A DNA stretch of 64,000 nt from Berberis thunbergii (lineage: Eukaryota; Streptophyta; Magnoliopsida; Ranunculales; Berberidaceae): positions 124,001-188,000 of the forward strand of contig QNQO01000811.1 in assembly GCA_003290165.1 (NCBI GenBank), given 5' to 3'. The translations under genes were made by a program, and so were the position numbers. The notes under the pieces are model-generated. The model was given only the letters and a program-made list of their open reading frames with translations. It was not told the DNA's origin and made no database searches. Numbering within the stretch: position 1 is the stretch's first letter; each line of letters begins with the position of its first letter. Positions 9,076 to 21,349 of this stretch are shown here, one piece after another.

Positions 9076-11484
9076 ATGATGTTTGTTGGCGATAAACTAA
9101 ATGATAAATCGCTAGATATTTGTGAGGCTTATTTTTCTCCTAAGAAAACTTCTCAGACGACGCTAGACAACTTTCGTTCTGACTACAATCTGTCACCTGA
9201 CCTTGAGATTATCTTGCCTCGATAGAATGATAGTCCTTGTCGTCTAAGGTCTGGGTACATCGCGCTGTATCCATGCATGTTTTCTTCTGGCATTCGACTC
9301 CCAATTCCAGAGTTGTTCTGGGAATATCTGGACATCTTGGGCATTCCTCCTACTCAAATGGGTCCTAATGGTTGGAGAGTAATGGTTTCTTCTTATGCGA
9401 GGGCTATTCTGTCTGACATTCCTATGATTGTGAGGGTTCTGCATTTGGTGGTTGGTCAGATGGTGACCAATGATTTTTGCTTCCTCCGTTCTCCTGTCTG
9501 CTTCGCCAAGCTTAAGGATGACTTCCGTGATTGGTCAAGGTCTTGGTTTTATGCTTTTGTTATCTCTGGCTACTTCCAACTACGAGGTCGTTTGATTTTT
9601 CGCTCATTTCGAGTTTCTAACAAACGAAATAATCTTCTGTTAACTGCGGAGGAGCAGTGGACCAGTGACCAATTCTTGAAGCTTCTCCGATTTCTTGTGG
9701 GCGCATTTCTTTCTTAGGACATCCTGAATCGTAGTGGTTTGTACACCATGAACAAAGCAGAGCGGGTTTTACTTACTAAATCTCGTGCTGAAAATATTGC
9801 TATTTGCGCTACTCATGCTGGCATTAGTGGTGCTAGAATTGATTGGGAAGTGAATTCAGATAGGTGCGTTATGGATCTCGATGCTCCTATTAATTTCGTA
9901 GCCCCACCTTCCAGAAAGAGGAAGCTTGCGAGGCCCATTAGTCCATCGAAGAGATTGCCGGTAAATCCTAGTCTGGTTTCGAAGAAGAAACAATTTTCTA
10001 CTTGTGGTTCCACACGGATTGCATTCCATCCGATTCCTGGTTAGGATGTTACGGAAGCTACCTCTCGTCCAAGTCCTTCCTGCAAAGATATCATAAAAGA
10101 GGATTGCACATCTGTTGAAGAGGCTGAGGAGATGAGGTTGGTGTTGGAGAGCAGTGAGAAAGAGACTACTCGTCCATTGGACGATAATGAAAAAAGGCTT
10201 ATTTCTACCTATGGTGTTTCGAACGTTGCTAAATGGTATAACAATGATCCTCAGGCTATTGATGATTAAATGTTTTAGTTGGTGGTGGAGCAATCTAAAG
10301 AGGTTGTCGGTGGTGGTCAGAGTTTCGAGGTTCACTCTCCTCCTTCTCCTTCTATTAACGTCAATGACGCAACCAAATTCTTAGTTTCTTCTCCTGCCCA
10401 TCTAGACTCTCCTGTTCCTGCCGCCACTACTAGTCCCGTTCCTGTTTTGGTTGCTCATCTCCTGCCCAAATTCTTGGTTCCTGTTTTAGTTTCTTAGTTT
10501 TTCATTGTCACTGTTGTTCCTTCTGCCCTTCCGGCAGTTGAGGGTGGTACCCCAGTGCTTTCGGATCCTCGTGTTCTCCATCCATGAGTTGGCTGGATTG
10601 AGCCTAGCCCAAAAGATATATGTATCAAGTCACGGGTTGATAAATGAATGGCACATGCGATTAGTCGAAAGACCTTCGATGCCCGTGTTGGATCCAAGTG
10701 ATCACCTTGATTACGGTCTTGAGCAGATAATGGATGGGATCAGGTGGTTTATTTGGAGAGAAAGTTGGCAGCACTGTTGCTGAAGTTTTCTCACGTCTTT
10801 TCCCAATTTGGCGTGTTGAGAGTGCAATGCACATAATCGGAGAAAACGGTTAGGGCTGCTAAAACTTCGTTGACCGAGGCGAAAAGTATGCGGGATAAAT
10901 TTGTTGTTGAGCTTGAGTCCTTGAAAGCTAACTTGGATGGGGTTTGTACCTGTTTATGTGATGTGGAAAAGAGTTATCCACCGAGAAAACAACTTATGAT
11001 GAGGCTTTTTGTGCTGAGATTGAACAATTTGTTAGTCGCGATATTGCTGAGAGGCGGGTGGAACACTTGACGGTTGTGCTCGATGAGGTCAAGGTAGATA
11101 CATCGGTTATGTTTACCACCACCGAGGGACGGCTTGCCGCGTAAAAAAAATGAACATGCTACTACTAAGGACAGGCTTCACATTGTTAAAGCTAAAGATT
11201 GGAAGTGAGTTGTTGATGTTTTGGTTGAGCATCTTGATTATATCGGGGGGCTCAATGTGGATTTATCTAGGTACTACCACTTGGTTAATCAAGCTTTCAA
11301 AGATGGCGACAGTGAAGAAATTGCCATGTCCCCTATGAGCACCCCAACGGTTGAAGATCCATTGCTCCATCCCCCTTCTGCAGAAAGAACTTCGTTTTCT
11401 CCTGTATATGATGTTGCTGATGATCCTATGGTTGCCTCCATTTCTTGTCATATTCCTTCATATTCTTTTCCGGATGTAACATAA
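9076..11484 (+). pseudogene. Decayed long ORF antisense to element A (gypsy-type 'transposase' family like)
   Basis: One reading frame is coding-like over about 800 codons, with in-frame stops near 9223, 9715, 10042, 10267, 10276, 10498 and later. It starts MMFVGDKLNDKSLDICEAYF. At about residues 65-110 it carries SSGIRLPIPELFWEYLDILG followed by MGPNGWRVM, the pattern of the plant 'putative gypsy type transposon' domain (R-L-P near a short helix, then a P-x-x-W block). Further on come a Ser/Pro-rich stretch, a short basic cluster (SRKRK), and a predicted coiled coil (TEAKSMRDKFVVELESLKAN), ending PSYSFPDVT before TAA. Several stops replace codons one substitution away (CAA, CAG, CGA, TGG). 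Probable indels occur near 11100-11220. Because the element reads on the minus strand, this ORF is antisense, as reported for the extra ORF of Grande/Tat-type elements. The function of such proteins is unknown. Confidence 0.6.
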
Positions 11485-11724
11485 TAGTATTGTTAATGAA
11501 AAAAACTTCTTTTTTGGTATTGCATGTTTACATAGTTTATCTTGTTGACTCGTTGTATGTTGCTTGCTTTTTTTTAGTCCCGTTAAAGTCGTATCAGGCC
11601 TTACTTTGAATTCCTTTATGGCTACTTTCACGCTTTAACGCATTAATTGTCTAGAGTTGGGATGACTTTATCCTTCTTGCTGCGTTGGAGCTTGTGCGAG
11701 GGAGTTGATTTTTTGCCTCAATTC

Positions 11725-12023
11725 TTACTTTGTTGGTTTATCATATCGGTCGATCCATAACTCCTTGAATCAAGTTAATTCATTCCTTCAATTTGACTTC
11801 ATTGGTTCAACATATCGATCGACTCAAAGTTTTCTGGATTAAGTTGACCCGTTTGTCAAACTTTCACTTCGTTGGTTTGACGTACTAGTCAATTTGAAGT
11901 TGTTTTTTTTTACTTATCTTGGCTTGTTCGTCCAGATTTTACTTTGTTGGTTTGACGTCTCAGTCGACTCGAAGTCTTCTGTGTTAAGTTGACTCGTTCG
12001 TCCAACTTTTACTTTGTTGGTTG
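11725..12023. repeat. 70-bp minisatellite, left part, interrupted by element B
   Basis: Diverged units of about 70 bases built on TTACTTTGTTGGTTTGACGT, CTCAGTCGACTCGAAGT and TTAAGTTGACTCGTTCGTCC. The array resumes at 20549 on the other side of element B. Units near the edge are better preserved than outer ones. Confidence 0.85.
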
Positions 12024-12028
12024 GACGT

Positions 12029-13964
12029 TGATAGTCACATAATTATTACATAATATACCCCTTAATTTATACATGTTAGTGTTTCGATTATTATATTTTA
12101 TAGTAATTATTTCGTTTTCATACCTTTGTAGGAATTTGAGCGTAAACGATGAAATCAGATTAAAGTGGCAAGTTAAGGAACGACAATTAGTCGATTCCAA
12201 TGGTGGTATAAAGCAATCACAAAACCTAAACCTAAACCTAATTCATACCCTAAACCCGAAACCTAATTCATACCCTAAAAGCAATTCATACCCTAAAACC
12301 AAACCCAAACCTAATCCTTCTCCTACCCTCATTGTTGAATCATTCCCTCATTCCATCCCTATTCATCTTGATTATTCTTTATAAATAGAGGATAGGGTAA
12401 GAATGGGGGGAGGAGGAAGAGAAGGGAAAAGAGGAGAATTAGAAATCAAAACCTCTTCCTCAATGGAGATTTCCTCAAAGGAGCTCCTCTCTCAAAGGTG
12501 ATTCACAATCACCCTCACCACTCATCCATCTCTCACTCACTCCACTCACTCAGCACACAGTCACCTCGCCATCGCGACCACCGAGCTTCGCAACCGCCAC
12601 CGTCACCACCACCGAGCTCCGCAACCGCCACCGTCACCACCGTGAAACAGGGGCGTGACAACCCTGTTTCACGTCCAATTTTCACTCCACCATCACTCTC
12701 TGCTCCTCTCCCCTGTCCACACAACCACCACCACCTCCGCACGAGTCCCATCACCACAACAGGCCAAGAAATTCATCGACAGAGCCACCAACCTCGCCGC
12801 GAAACAGAGCCGCACCGCGACTCTGTTTCGTCTCGCGACAGAGCTTGCTCCTCCCCTCTCTCGGCCTCTCTTCGTCTCGAGTTCCTCCTCTCACGACCAC
12901 CGTCACGACCCGACCAAGCACCGCAACCACCACCTCGCGACAGAGCTCGCAACCGACTGAAACAGGGAGAGAAAACAGGGAATCTCTTCCCGATTTCTCT
13001 TCGGTTTTTGTTGCTGTTTTCTTTGTTTATTTTCACTGTTTGCTCGTCTTTGCAGGTTCTAGGATCGATTTGAGGACGAGGGAGGCCGCGAGAGCCGCCG
13101 TCTCGCTGGAGAAGAAGACCGGACCTCGCTGCTACTGTAGCAGCACTGTAGCGAGGGCGGGATTTAGTTAATTCAGTTTTTGGCTATTTCCACCCCCGAA
13201 TTTGCTCTGTACCACCACAGAGCGGGTTTTGGACCATTTCCTCGGGATTCGTGCACAACCACCTGCTGATTTGTTGAGTGCCACCATAGCGAGCTTGTGA
13301 TAAACTAAATGGGTTGTATAAGTTATTTTGATTTATTTTACTGAATTGTGTGCTTAATTGTTAATTACAATTTATTTCTGAATTTTTGATAATTTGCTTT
13401 CACCTTTCATGTTCGAGAAATTAAACTTGATATGTTTGGTAGTTAAAATTACTCTTTATCAATATATTCAAAGCATGTGCTAAAAATACTAAGTTTAAGC
13501 TTTGATTAAGTGTGCCCTAAAAAGACACTTAATACTTTGTAAGAGCGTATTTGCTTGAAATACTTTGTTAAGGTTTAAAAGAACATGATATAATTTAAAT
13601 TGGATTTTAACGATCACATATTCGGTGTAAGCAAGGGATTTTCATCCCTAAAGCTTCTCGTAAATTCAGTAATTTAGATTAAATAATTTTGCTAACTCAT
13701 TGGTGAGTCCAAGCCCACCAAACCCATCTCATTTCATCTATATTTTATTTTTCCTATTTTTTTATTTTTGGTTTAGTTTTAAAAATGATGTAACCCCATT
13801 TCCTATAAATTAGTTTAATTAAATTCTAAAATTTCAATTGCATCCACCTTCCTCGTGGGATCGACCCGTACTTGCCGTTGTCTACCAGTTAGGCACCGTG
13901 CACTTACGGTTATTACAAGTGGGTTAAATTAACCTATTATTTTAGGTTAGTTAAATCCGCACTA
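12029..13964 (+). repeat. 5' LTR of element B
   Basis: Starts TGATAGTCACATAATTATTA and ends ATCCGCACTA; the other copy ends in CA. It contains a telomere-like run of CCCTAAA/CCTAAAC blocks (12224-12310), a TATA box (12378), and a C-rich leader of Ser/His/Pro-type composition. That leader leaves a 191-codon frame (12498-13073) open in both LTR copies. The frame has no domain, and with this LTR divergence its openness is weak evidence of coding. Confidence 0.95.
12378..12387 (+). promoter_or_regulatory. TATA box in 5' LTR of element B
   Basis: TTTATAAATA, followed within 40-100 bases by purine-rich sequence and then the C-rich leader. It is the best candidate core promoter of the element; an identical copy is at 18959-18968 in the 3' LTR, where it could drive outward transcription into flanking sequence. 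Confidence 0.6.
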
Positions 13965-13970
13965 AGTTTT

Positions 13971-13988
13971 TGGCGCCGTTGCCGGGGA
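13971..13988 (+). promoter_or_regulatory. Primer-binding site of element B (tRNA-Asp type)
   Basis: TGGCGCCGTTGCCGGGGA starts seven bases after the LTR end. It is complementary to the 3' end of plant tRNA-Asp (TCCCCGGCAACGGCGCCA), the primer used by many Athila and Tat elements. Confidence 0.85.
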
Positions 13989-15397
13989 ATTTGCGGTGTA
14001 ATTGAATTTAAGATTTATTTTTACTAATTAAAAATAAAAATCATAAAAATTCAAAAACAACTTAAAAATTAAAAAAAAAATTTCAAAATTTTTTTTTCAA
14101 AGAAAATATATATATATTTAAATTTATTCTTATTTTTATTTTTATTTTTTCTTTTTACACTCATTTTCTGTTGATTTTGCAGATTACACGCTTCTCAAGG
14201 AAATTTGACGATCCTGCAAAAACATCAAGAAAATTTTTATTTTTATTTTGTGAGGAGAGTTGTACTTTTATTTTCACCTCATTTTACGAGTGTGCGGTGT
14301 AATAATTTTTTGAACTTTACTATTTTTCATTTTGTTTAATTAAAAAAAAAACCCAAAATTTTCTAAGTCAAAAGAAATTATAGGGAAACAATTTTAATTG
14401 TTACCCAATAATTTTTTATGATTTAGAAATCCGACTTCTAAGACCAAGACCAGTAAATTTATTTGCATGTGCTTGTGTGCTGATTGAAACATATAAAGAG
14501 AAGTCGGACTTTTTTTTTGAATTGTGCTAACTTTTTGTGCAGATTGGAATACGCACACTGTAAGTATTTCTATCACACGCAACGTATTAGCGACCAGGGT
14601 GCTTGGTGTAATTGTTTGAAATTGTGTGATTGGTTGTTAAAATTCTGTAATTGTGGATGCTAAACTTTAGTATTTCATAATAAGCAGACCCAGCTTCTAA
14701 ATAGAAACTGGTGGGACTTGATATCCCCACCTCATCACTCCAGCTGTGTGCAACCAATATCCTAACATAATTAAAATCAATTAGCAAGTTAGATAGAGCA
14801 TTTTTTAGGTATGGTGTTCATAAGACAACCAAGACCAAGGTGAATCCAATAATTTTTGTGTTGACCCAAGCTAAAAGTGACGATGGGTTTAATCATTCAA
14901 TGAACTCCGAGAGGCCACTGCCACAAGGGTAATTCACCCGGTACGCCGAGTCATAAGTAAGCTACGATCCACAAGAAGAATTGGTGTAACCAACAGTTTT
15001 TGGTTAGGAACACAAGCCTCAAGTGTGCATTTAACATCACATCGTTCTCACATCTATTGGCTTACAAAGCGGTAGCACAAGGAAGTACTTAATTGGACCA
15101 TTGTGACCTCCTTCTCTTGTGCGGTAATCCGGTTTCTTTGAAACAAAACTCTAGCCTACTGATTTTGAACTTTGCGGTGTAAAGTGTACACTTTTAGGAT
15201 CAACTTGTAGCACCCATTGTTATGTCATAAAGATTACATAAGAAATAATTGTCCCCCAAAGATAAAAAGATAATTGATCTCAAAAACGTTGATTGCTTAG
15301 GGAGTCATGTTTCTTGTGCATTTATTGGTTGTTGTTTGCATGTGAGCCTGTGTATATTTTTAGAGTTAGTGCTTTCCAAAAAAAAAAAAAAAAAAAA

Positions 15398-16620
15398 ATG
15401 AACACAAGGGATTATCCAGCCTATTTTTACGAGCAAGTCAATTCATTTTATGACATGCGACGACCTGATTATGATCCATATTTAGATTATTACAACCCAG
15501 GTCTAGCCTATCATCCTGACTTCTCATGGGCTCATGGTCAGTACCATGAAGGCCCTCTAGACACTCCTCAAGCCTTCATTCCTGATAATGAATTAGAGGA
15601 TATCATGAAAATTTTATAGATCGAACAGGAGAAATACTTGTGCAAAATTCTCATGATATCACAGAATTGACAACTATTTTTCAACAAAATTCTCAAGCTA
15701 TCCGGAAACTTGAGATGATTGTGAATCAGATAGTTGAGTCACTTCCTGAGATAGAGTCAGAAAAATTCCCTAGTGACTCATTTATTGATGAACCTGTCGA
15801 TTCTGGGACACTACAGACATCTCCTTCCCATGTTGACTCATGCCTCCCTAGTGACTCATACATCGAATCAAACTGTGAACATTCTTTAGAGTCTCCCCTT
15901 GACTGTTTAGAGGCTTGTTTGACTCAATTTAGTTTAGACTTTGATGTTGATGATTCCATTAGGGAAGTCAATGATTTGCTTGACTCAGTTCCTATTGTGG
16001 ATCCTATTTATAAATGGACGTCTAAAGTGAAGCATCTTCCACTCAGTGAGTCAAAACTAGTCCCATCAGTTGAGCCACCTGAGCTTGACCTTAAACAATT
16101 ACCTGACACCCTCAGGTATGCATTTTCAGGTGATGAGTTGTCTAGACCAATATCTCTATATGATTCATGTGAGGAGCCTGTACTACCTGATATATCCATC
16201 GTCTCATCTACTTGCATCACATTCCCATTTATTAAGGCTACTTTCACCAATCCCTTGTGTTGTAGTGAGGATTTCAGTTTTCACCATCCTGTTGTGAAAA
16301 TTATTCAATCATCTGATTTGGAACCAAACATAGGATGTTCCCTTTTTGGAGCACGCAAGGATCATCTGTTGTGTATGACTACTGGTCACTTTTGGAATGT
16401 CCTAGTGTATTTGGTGCCCCATGTGATTGCTATATTTTGGTGGACTGATCCTCAACTGTTCAGGTTGTTGATATACGACCATGGACTAAGTGTTTGTCAT
16501 GTTCTTCCTCTCCACTATTTGATACACCATTTTTTAGGAAGAATATTTGTCGGGCTGATGACAGTAAACCAAGCGCTCCTAGGAGGCTGCCTAGCTTTAG
16601 TTGTGTGTCTTTGCTGTTAG
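15398..16620 (+). pseudogene. Element B internal ORF, frameshifted; pre-RT region of Gypsy polyprotein
   Basis: The first segment (15398-15619) begins MNTRDYPAYFYEQVNSFYDM after a run of A and is rich in Tyr, Pro and Asp. A one-base shift near 15612 moves to a second frame reading DRTGEILVQNSHDITELT, with a short helical stretch (QQNSQAIRKLEMIVNQIVES). Around 16075-16140 it carries PPELDLKQLPDTLRYAFSGD, a degenerate form of the motif (LELKPLPDHLKYAYLGD in element C here) found between protease and reverse transcriptase in Athila/Tat polyproteins. No protease active site or RT motif follows, and the last 80 residues look non-coding. Such truncated ORFs are typical of non-autonomous Gypsy derivatives. 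Whether a protein is still made is unknown; the frameshift argues against it. Confidence 0.65.
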
Positions 16621-18594
16621 TCTGGATTGATTTTCGAGTACCCTATTTAGTTGTGTTTCACTCATACTCGTTAGCTCCGTAACAGTTTTGACTTCCAACT
16701 TGCCTTTTCTTTTTAGTTTTCTTTGTTAGTGTCGAGTCTGCATTTTATTGATTTCTAATGAAAACTCCATGATTCTTATGTTTTTGAGCCTCATTGATGG
16801 ATGACTTCTTGGAAATTTGTAAAATCTTCACCGCGGTAATACTGTTCTAACCTCCTCTCATGTACTTACTTCATTCATCTGTCAGAATTACTTTGTTAAA
16901 CATTGAGGACAATGTTTGGATTAGGTTTGGGGGTAGGGTTCATGAGTCGGTGAATTTTTCGTTTTTTTGTAGTGTTTTCTTTTCTTATTCTTAAAAAAAA
17001 AAAAAAAAAAATTTCAAAACAATTTGGTCTTTTGTGAAAATGGATTTTAAATGTTTTATGCTCAAGAAAATGCAAGCCAACTTGACATATTGGTATATTG
17101 ATAAAGACTGAAAGTTTAGTATGATCCTTAAGCTAGATCTGGTTCATAAGATTTTTCAACTCAATTATCTTTTCACCATGAGCCATGTTAGCATAACTTG
17201 AAGTTGATGAGTGAAATATATACTAGAAAACCTTATAATAATAGTGGAGACTTAACCCTGAAAGCTTTGAACATTTCTATTTTTCTGAGGGTTATACGTA
17301 AACTCTGATTTTTCTTGAGTCCGTATTATCTCGTTGATGATCTCATTATTTTCATTCTTTTGATCAATTGCTTTGGGAATGACATAAAAATTGAATTATT
17401 ACACTAGAACTTCTTGGCTTATTCAATTGAGATGTCATAATACTGACCCGAACTTAGGAAATGATCTAGGCATTTTTTTAGACCATTGACTAGCCTTTTA
17501 ACTTACCTATAACATTAACTTTTTTTTGTAGCCTTTTGAGCCTTAGATTAACTTTTATTTGTTAACCCATTAACCTTTACCCAACTTTTCTGGGAATGTG
17601 TACGGATGAATATACTTGGTGTAAAAAGGGCATGAAAGATCAAAATATGAAAGAAAGAGAAAGAAAGAAAGAAAGAAAGAAAGAAAGCAAGAAAGAAAAA
17701 AAAAAAGAAAAAAAAAAAGGAAGGAAACAGAAGAAGAATGTGAATGAGGATAAAGATGTGAGAATGAAGAAAAAAATTGATGGTGCGCAACATTGATTTA
17801 TTCTTGACAGCCCTAATTGTACGTATAATGGGTGTATACATTCCTAGAAATTTTTGTTAGAATCCTTTGACATTCCTTATTAACTATTAACCAAGCCCCC
17901 ATTACAACCCAACAAAGTCCTAGTTGATCTTAGGTAAAGGTTGGTTTCGTAGATGTGAAGATTTAATAACCAAGACCTATGGTGTTTGATTCAACATTCC
18001 CAAAAGTAATTGATATTTCTGTCCATGAGATCATGTTCATTTCATTCTTGAAAAGTCTGTTCTTCATATTACTATATGTGAGATGATTGTTTTCCATCAT
18101 TTACTCTTTTCCTCACATATAAACTGAGTGAAATACCAAATCTCTGAGTGTTTTATTGTGAGTGACATGAGAGGTTTGAAGTCAAAACAAACTTTCTACA
18201 GGAGATTTAGTCAGTGTTTTACTCTGAAATGAAAAGTTATGTTGACAGAGCTATCCACACACACACATTGAGTTGAGGATGGTTATGAATTTGTCTCTAA
18301 CTTGTGGAGAATATTAAATTATTTGGAGATTTGTTGATACACTAAAATGACACTGTTGGTTTCCTGCATTTCTTGAAGTATTAAAATGAACACTGTTTGA
18401 CCAAGTTTTGATTGAGTCAGTAATGTTTGTGGGTAACATTTCTGGAAACCCTCACGGGACTATAACTCGTCCACTAGAGGTAATCTAGGGGTTTAAAGCC
18501 TTGTTGCACGTTTAAGGTAAGTGCAACCGATGATTCCTGCGAAAGTGAGTTAGAATTTTCTTTTTATTGTTTTGCTCGAGGACTAGCAAAATAT
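16621..18594 (+). other. 3' untranslated interior of element B, with (AAAG)n tract
   Basis: Contains the GAGGACAATGTTTGGATTAG block and GGTTTGGGGGTAGGG, which commonly follow pol in Athila/Tat elements, and a purine microsatellite of AAAG units at 17640-17730. Positions of about 16826-17475 are related to a separate fragment at 48370-49083. No ORF of interest. Confidence 0.6.
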
Positions 18595-18609
18595 AGGTTT
18601 GGGGGTATT
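18595..18609 (+). promoter_or_regulatory. Polypurine tract of element B
   Basis: AGGTTTGGGGGTATT lies directly before the TGATAGTC start of the 3' LTR, the position required for plus-strand priming. Confidence 0.7.
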
Positions 18610-20543
18610 TGATAGTCACATAATTATTACATAATATACCCCTTAATTTATACATGTTAGTGTTTCGATTATTATATTTTATAGTAATTATTTCGTTTTC
18701 ATATCTTTGTAGGAATTTGAGCGTAAACGATGAAATCAGATTAAAGCGGCAAGTTAAGGAACGACAATTAGTCGATTCCAATGGTGGTATAAAACAATCA
18801 CAAAACCTAAACCTAAACCTAATTCATACCCTAAACCCGAAACCTAATTCATACCCTAAAACCAATTCATACCCTAAAACCAAACCCAAACCTAATCCTT
18901 CTCCTACCCTCATTGTTGAATCATTCCCTCATTCCATCCCTATTCATCTTGATTATTCTTTATAAATAGAGGATAGGGTAAGAATGGGGGAGGAGGAAGA
19001 GAAGGGAAAAAAGGAGAATTAGAAATCAAAACCTCTTCCTCAATGGAGATTTCCTCAAAGGAACTCCTCTCTCAAAGGTGATTCACAATCACCCTCACCA
19101 CTCATCCATCTCTCACTCACTCCACTCACTCAGCACACAGTCACCTCGCCATTGCCACCACCGAGCTTCGCAACCGCCACCGTCACCACCACCGAGCTCC
19201 GTAACCGCCACCGTCACCACCGTGAAACAGGGGCGTGACAACCCTCTTTCACGTCCAATTTTCACTCCACCACCACTCTCTGCTCCTCTCCCCTGTCCAC
19301 ACAACCACCACCACCTCCGCACGAGTCCCATCACCACAACAGGCCAAGAAATTCATCGACAGAGCCACCAACCTCGCCGCGAAACAGAGCCGCACCGCGA
19401 CTCTGTTTCGTCTCGCGACAGAGCTTGCTCCTCCCCTCTCTCGGCCTCTCTTCGTCTCGAGTTCCTCCTCTCACGACCACCGTCACGACCCGACCAAGCA
19501 CCGCAACCACCACCTCGCGACAGAGCTCGCAACCGACTGAAACAGGGAGAGAAAACAGGGAATCTCTTCCCGATTTCTCTTCGGTTTTTGTTGCTGTTTT
19601 CTTGGTTTATTTTCACTGTTTGCTCGTCTTTGCAGGTTCTAGGATCGATTTGAGGACGAGGGAGGCCGCGAGAGCCGTCGTCTCGCTGGAGAAGAAGACC
19701 GGACCTCGCTGCTACTGTAGCAGCACTGTAGCGAGGGCGGGATTTAGTTAATTCAGTTTTTGGCTATTTCCACCCCCGAATTTGCTCTGTACCACCACAG
19801 AGCGGGTTTTGGACCATTTCCTCGGGATTCGTGCACAACCACCTGCTGATTTGTTGAGTGCCACCATAGCGAGCTTGTGATAAACTAAATGGGTTGTATA
19901 AGTTATTTTGATTTATTTTACTGAATTGTGTGCTTAATTGTTAATTACAATTTATTTCTGAATTTTTGATAATTTGCTTTCACCTTTCATGTTCGAGAAA
20001 TTAAACTTGATATGTTTGGTAGTTAGAATTACCCTTTATCAATATATTCAAAGCATGTGCTAAAAATACTAAGCTTAAGCTTTGATTAAGTGTGCCCTAA
20101 AAGACACTTAATACTTTGTAAGAGCGTATTTGCTTGAAATACTTTGTTAAGGTTTAAAAGAACATGATATAATTTAAATTGGATTTTAACGATCACATAT
20201 TCGGTGTAAGCAAGGGATTTTCATCCCTAAAGCTTCTCGTAAATTCAGTAATTTAGATTAAATAATTTTGCTAACTCATTGGTGAGTCCAAGCCCACCAA
20301 ACCCATCTCATTTCATCTATCTTTTATTTTTCCTATTTTTTTATTTTTGGTTTAGTTTTAAAAATGATGTAACCCCATTTCCTATAAATTAGTTTAATTA
20401 AATTCTAAAATTTCAATTGCATCCACCTTCCTCGTGGGATCGACCCGTACTTGCCGTTGTCTACCAGTTAGGCACCGTGCATTTGCGGTTATTACAAGTG
20501 GGTTAAATTAACCTATTATTTTAGGTTAGTTAAATCCGCACCA
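18610..20543 (+). repeat. 3' LTR of element B
   Basis: Same content as 12029-13964, ending ATCCGCACCA and followed by the duplicated target GACGT. About 20 base differences from the 5' copy, including ATCGCGACC versus ATTGCCACC, and TGCACTTACGG versus TGCATTTGCGG. Confidence 0.95.
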
Positions 20544-20548
20544 GACGT

Positions 20549-20905
20549 CTCAGTCGACTCAAAGTTTTCTACATTATGTTGACTCCTTCGTACAACTTTT
20601 ACTTCGTTGGTTTGACGTCTCAGTCGACTCAAACTTTTATGCGTTAAGTTGACTCATTCGCCAACTTTTACTTCGTTGATTCGACGTCTTAGTCGACTCG
20701 AAGTTTTCTATGTTAAGTTGACTTGTTCGTCCAACTTTTACTTTTTTGGTTTGACGTTTCATTTGACTCGAAGTTTTTTGTGTTAAGTTGACTCGATCGT
20801 CCAACTTTTACTTCGTTGGTTTGACGTCTTAATTAACTCAAAGTTTTTTGTGTTAAGTTGACTCGTTGGTCCAACTTTTACTTTTTTGGTTCGACATCTC
20901 AACAC
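20549..20905. repeat. 70-bp minisatellite, right part
   Basis: Five units with starts about 70 bases apart (GACGTCTCAGTCGACTC at 20544, 20614, then near 20683). It continues the array at 11725-12023, which shows that element B landed inside it. Confidence 0.9.
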
Positions 20906-20992
20906 CAAATTGTCCAATCATGCTCACGTTAGCACCAAACTGTCTAATCATGCTCACATCAGCGCCAAATTGTCCAATCATGCTTATGTTAG
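20902..20992. repeat. 30-bp tandem repeat, three units
   Basis: Three units of ACCAAATTGTCCAATCATGC plus TCACGTTAGC, with a few substitutions, directly adjoining the minisatellite. This is within the interior of element A, between the repeats and gag. Confidence 0.85.
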
Positions 20993-21349
20993 CTCAATTT
21001 TCAGCGTCAACTGCCGAGGATCAGTCGAGTCCATCATTGCTAATTTTGTCGTTAGTAAGTCAGGTCGAGCTTGCATCCATTGGTAGGGTCCTTGAATTGT
21101 GTTAGTTGATTGATGCAAACTTCTTCGTGTTCCATGCATCGGTAAAATGGATTGTCTTCTTTCGTTAGTACTCCTGTTTTGATATAAATCAGCTCGAGTG
21201 GGAGGTATTTCTGGCTGCTTATTCTGTTTGGTTGATTGTTTTGTTTCCTCTGGCCATGTAGTGTAGGGCATATATCAGCTCTCTGAGCTGCTCTTTTGAT
21301 CCTGTAGTGGTATCTTCTTTTTCCTTCCATTTGAGTTGTTTGTCTGGCT

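Larger units (their letters stand above)
12029..20543 (+). mobile_element. Element B: young non-autonomous Ty3/Gypsy (Athila/Tat-type) retrotransposon
   Basis: Two nearly identical LTRs (1936 and 1934 bp) flank an interior of 4.6 kb. The flanking 5 bases are GACGT on both sides (12024-12028 and 20544-20548). A primer-binding site follows the left LTR (13971-13988), and a purine tract precedes the right one. By eye I count about 20 substitutions and two one-base indels between the LTRs, about 1 percent, so it is recent. The interior has only a broken ORF of about 400 codons related to the region just before reverse transcriptase. It has no reverse transcriptase, RNase H or integrase and must have been moved by proteins supplied by a relative. 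It is inserted in the minisatellite of element A. Confidence 0.93.

Noticed and set aside
12224..12310. Interstitial telomere in element B LTR
   Set aside because: CCCTAAA-like blocks are irregular (CCTAAACC, ATTCATACCCTAAA) and part of the LTR in both copies, so they are not a telomere relic.
17596..17796. Lys/Glu-rich 66-codon ORF
   Set aside because: Translation of an (AAAG)n microsatellite in the non-coding interior of element B.
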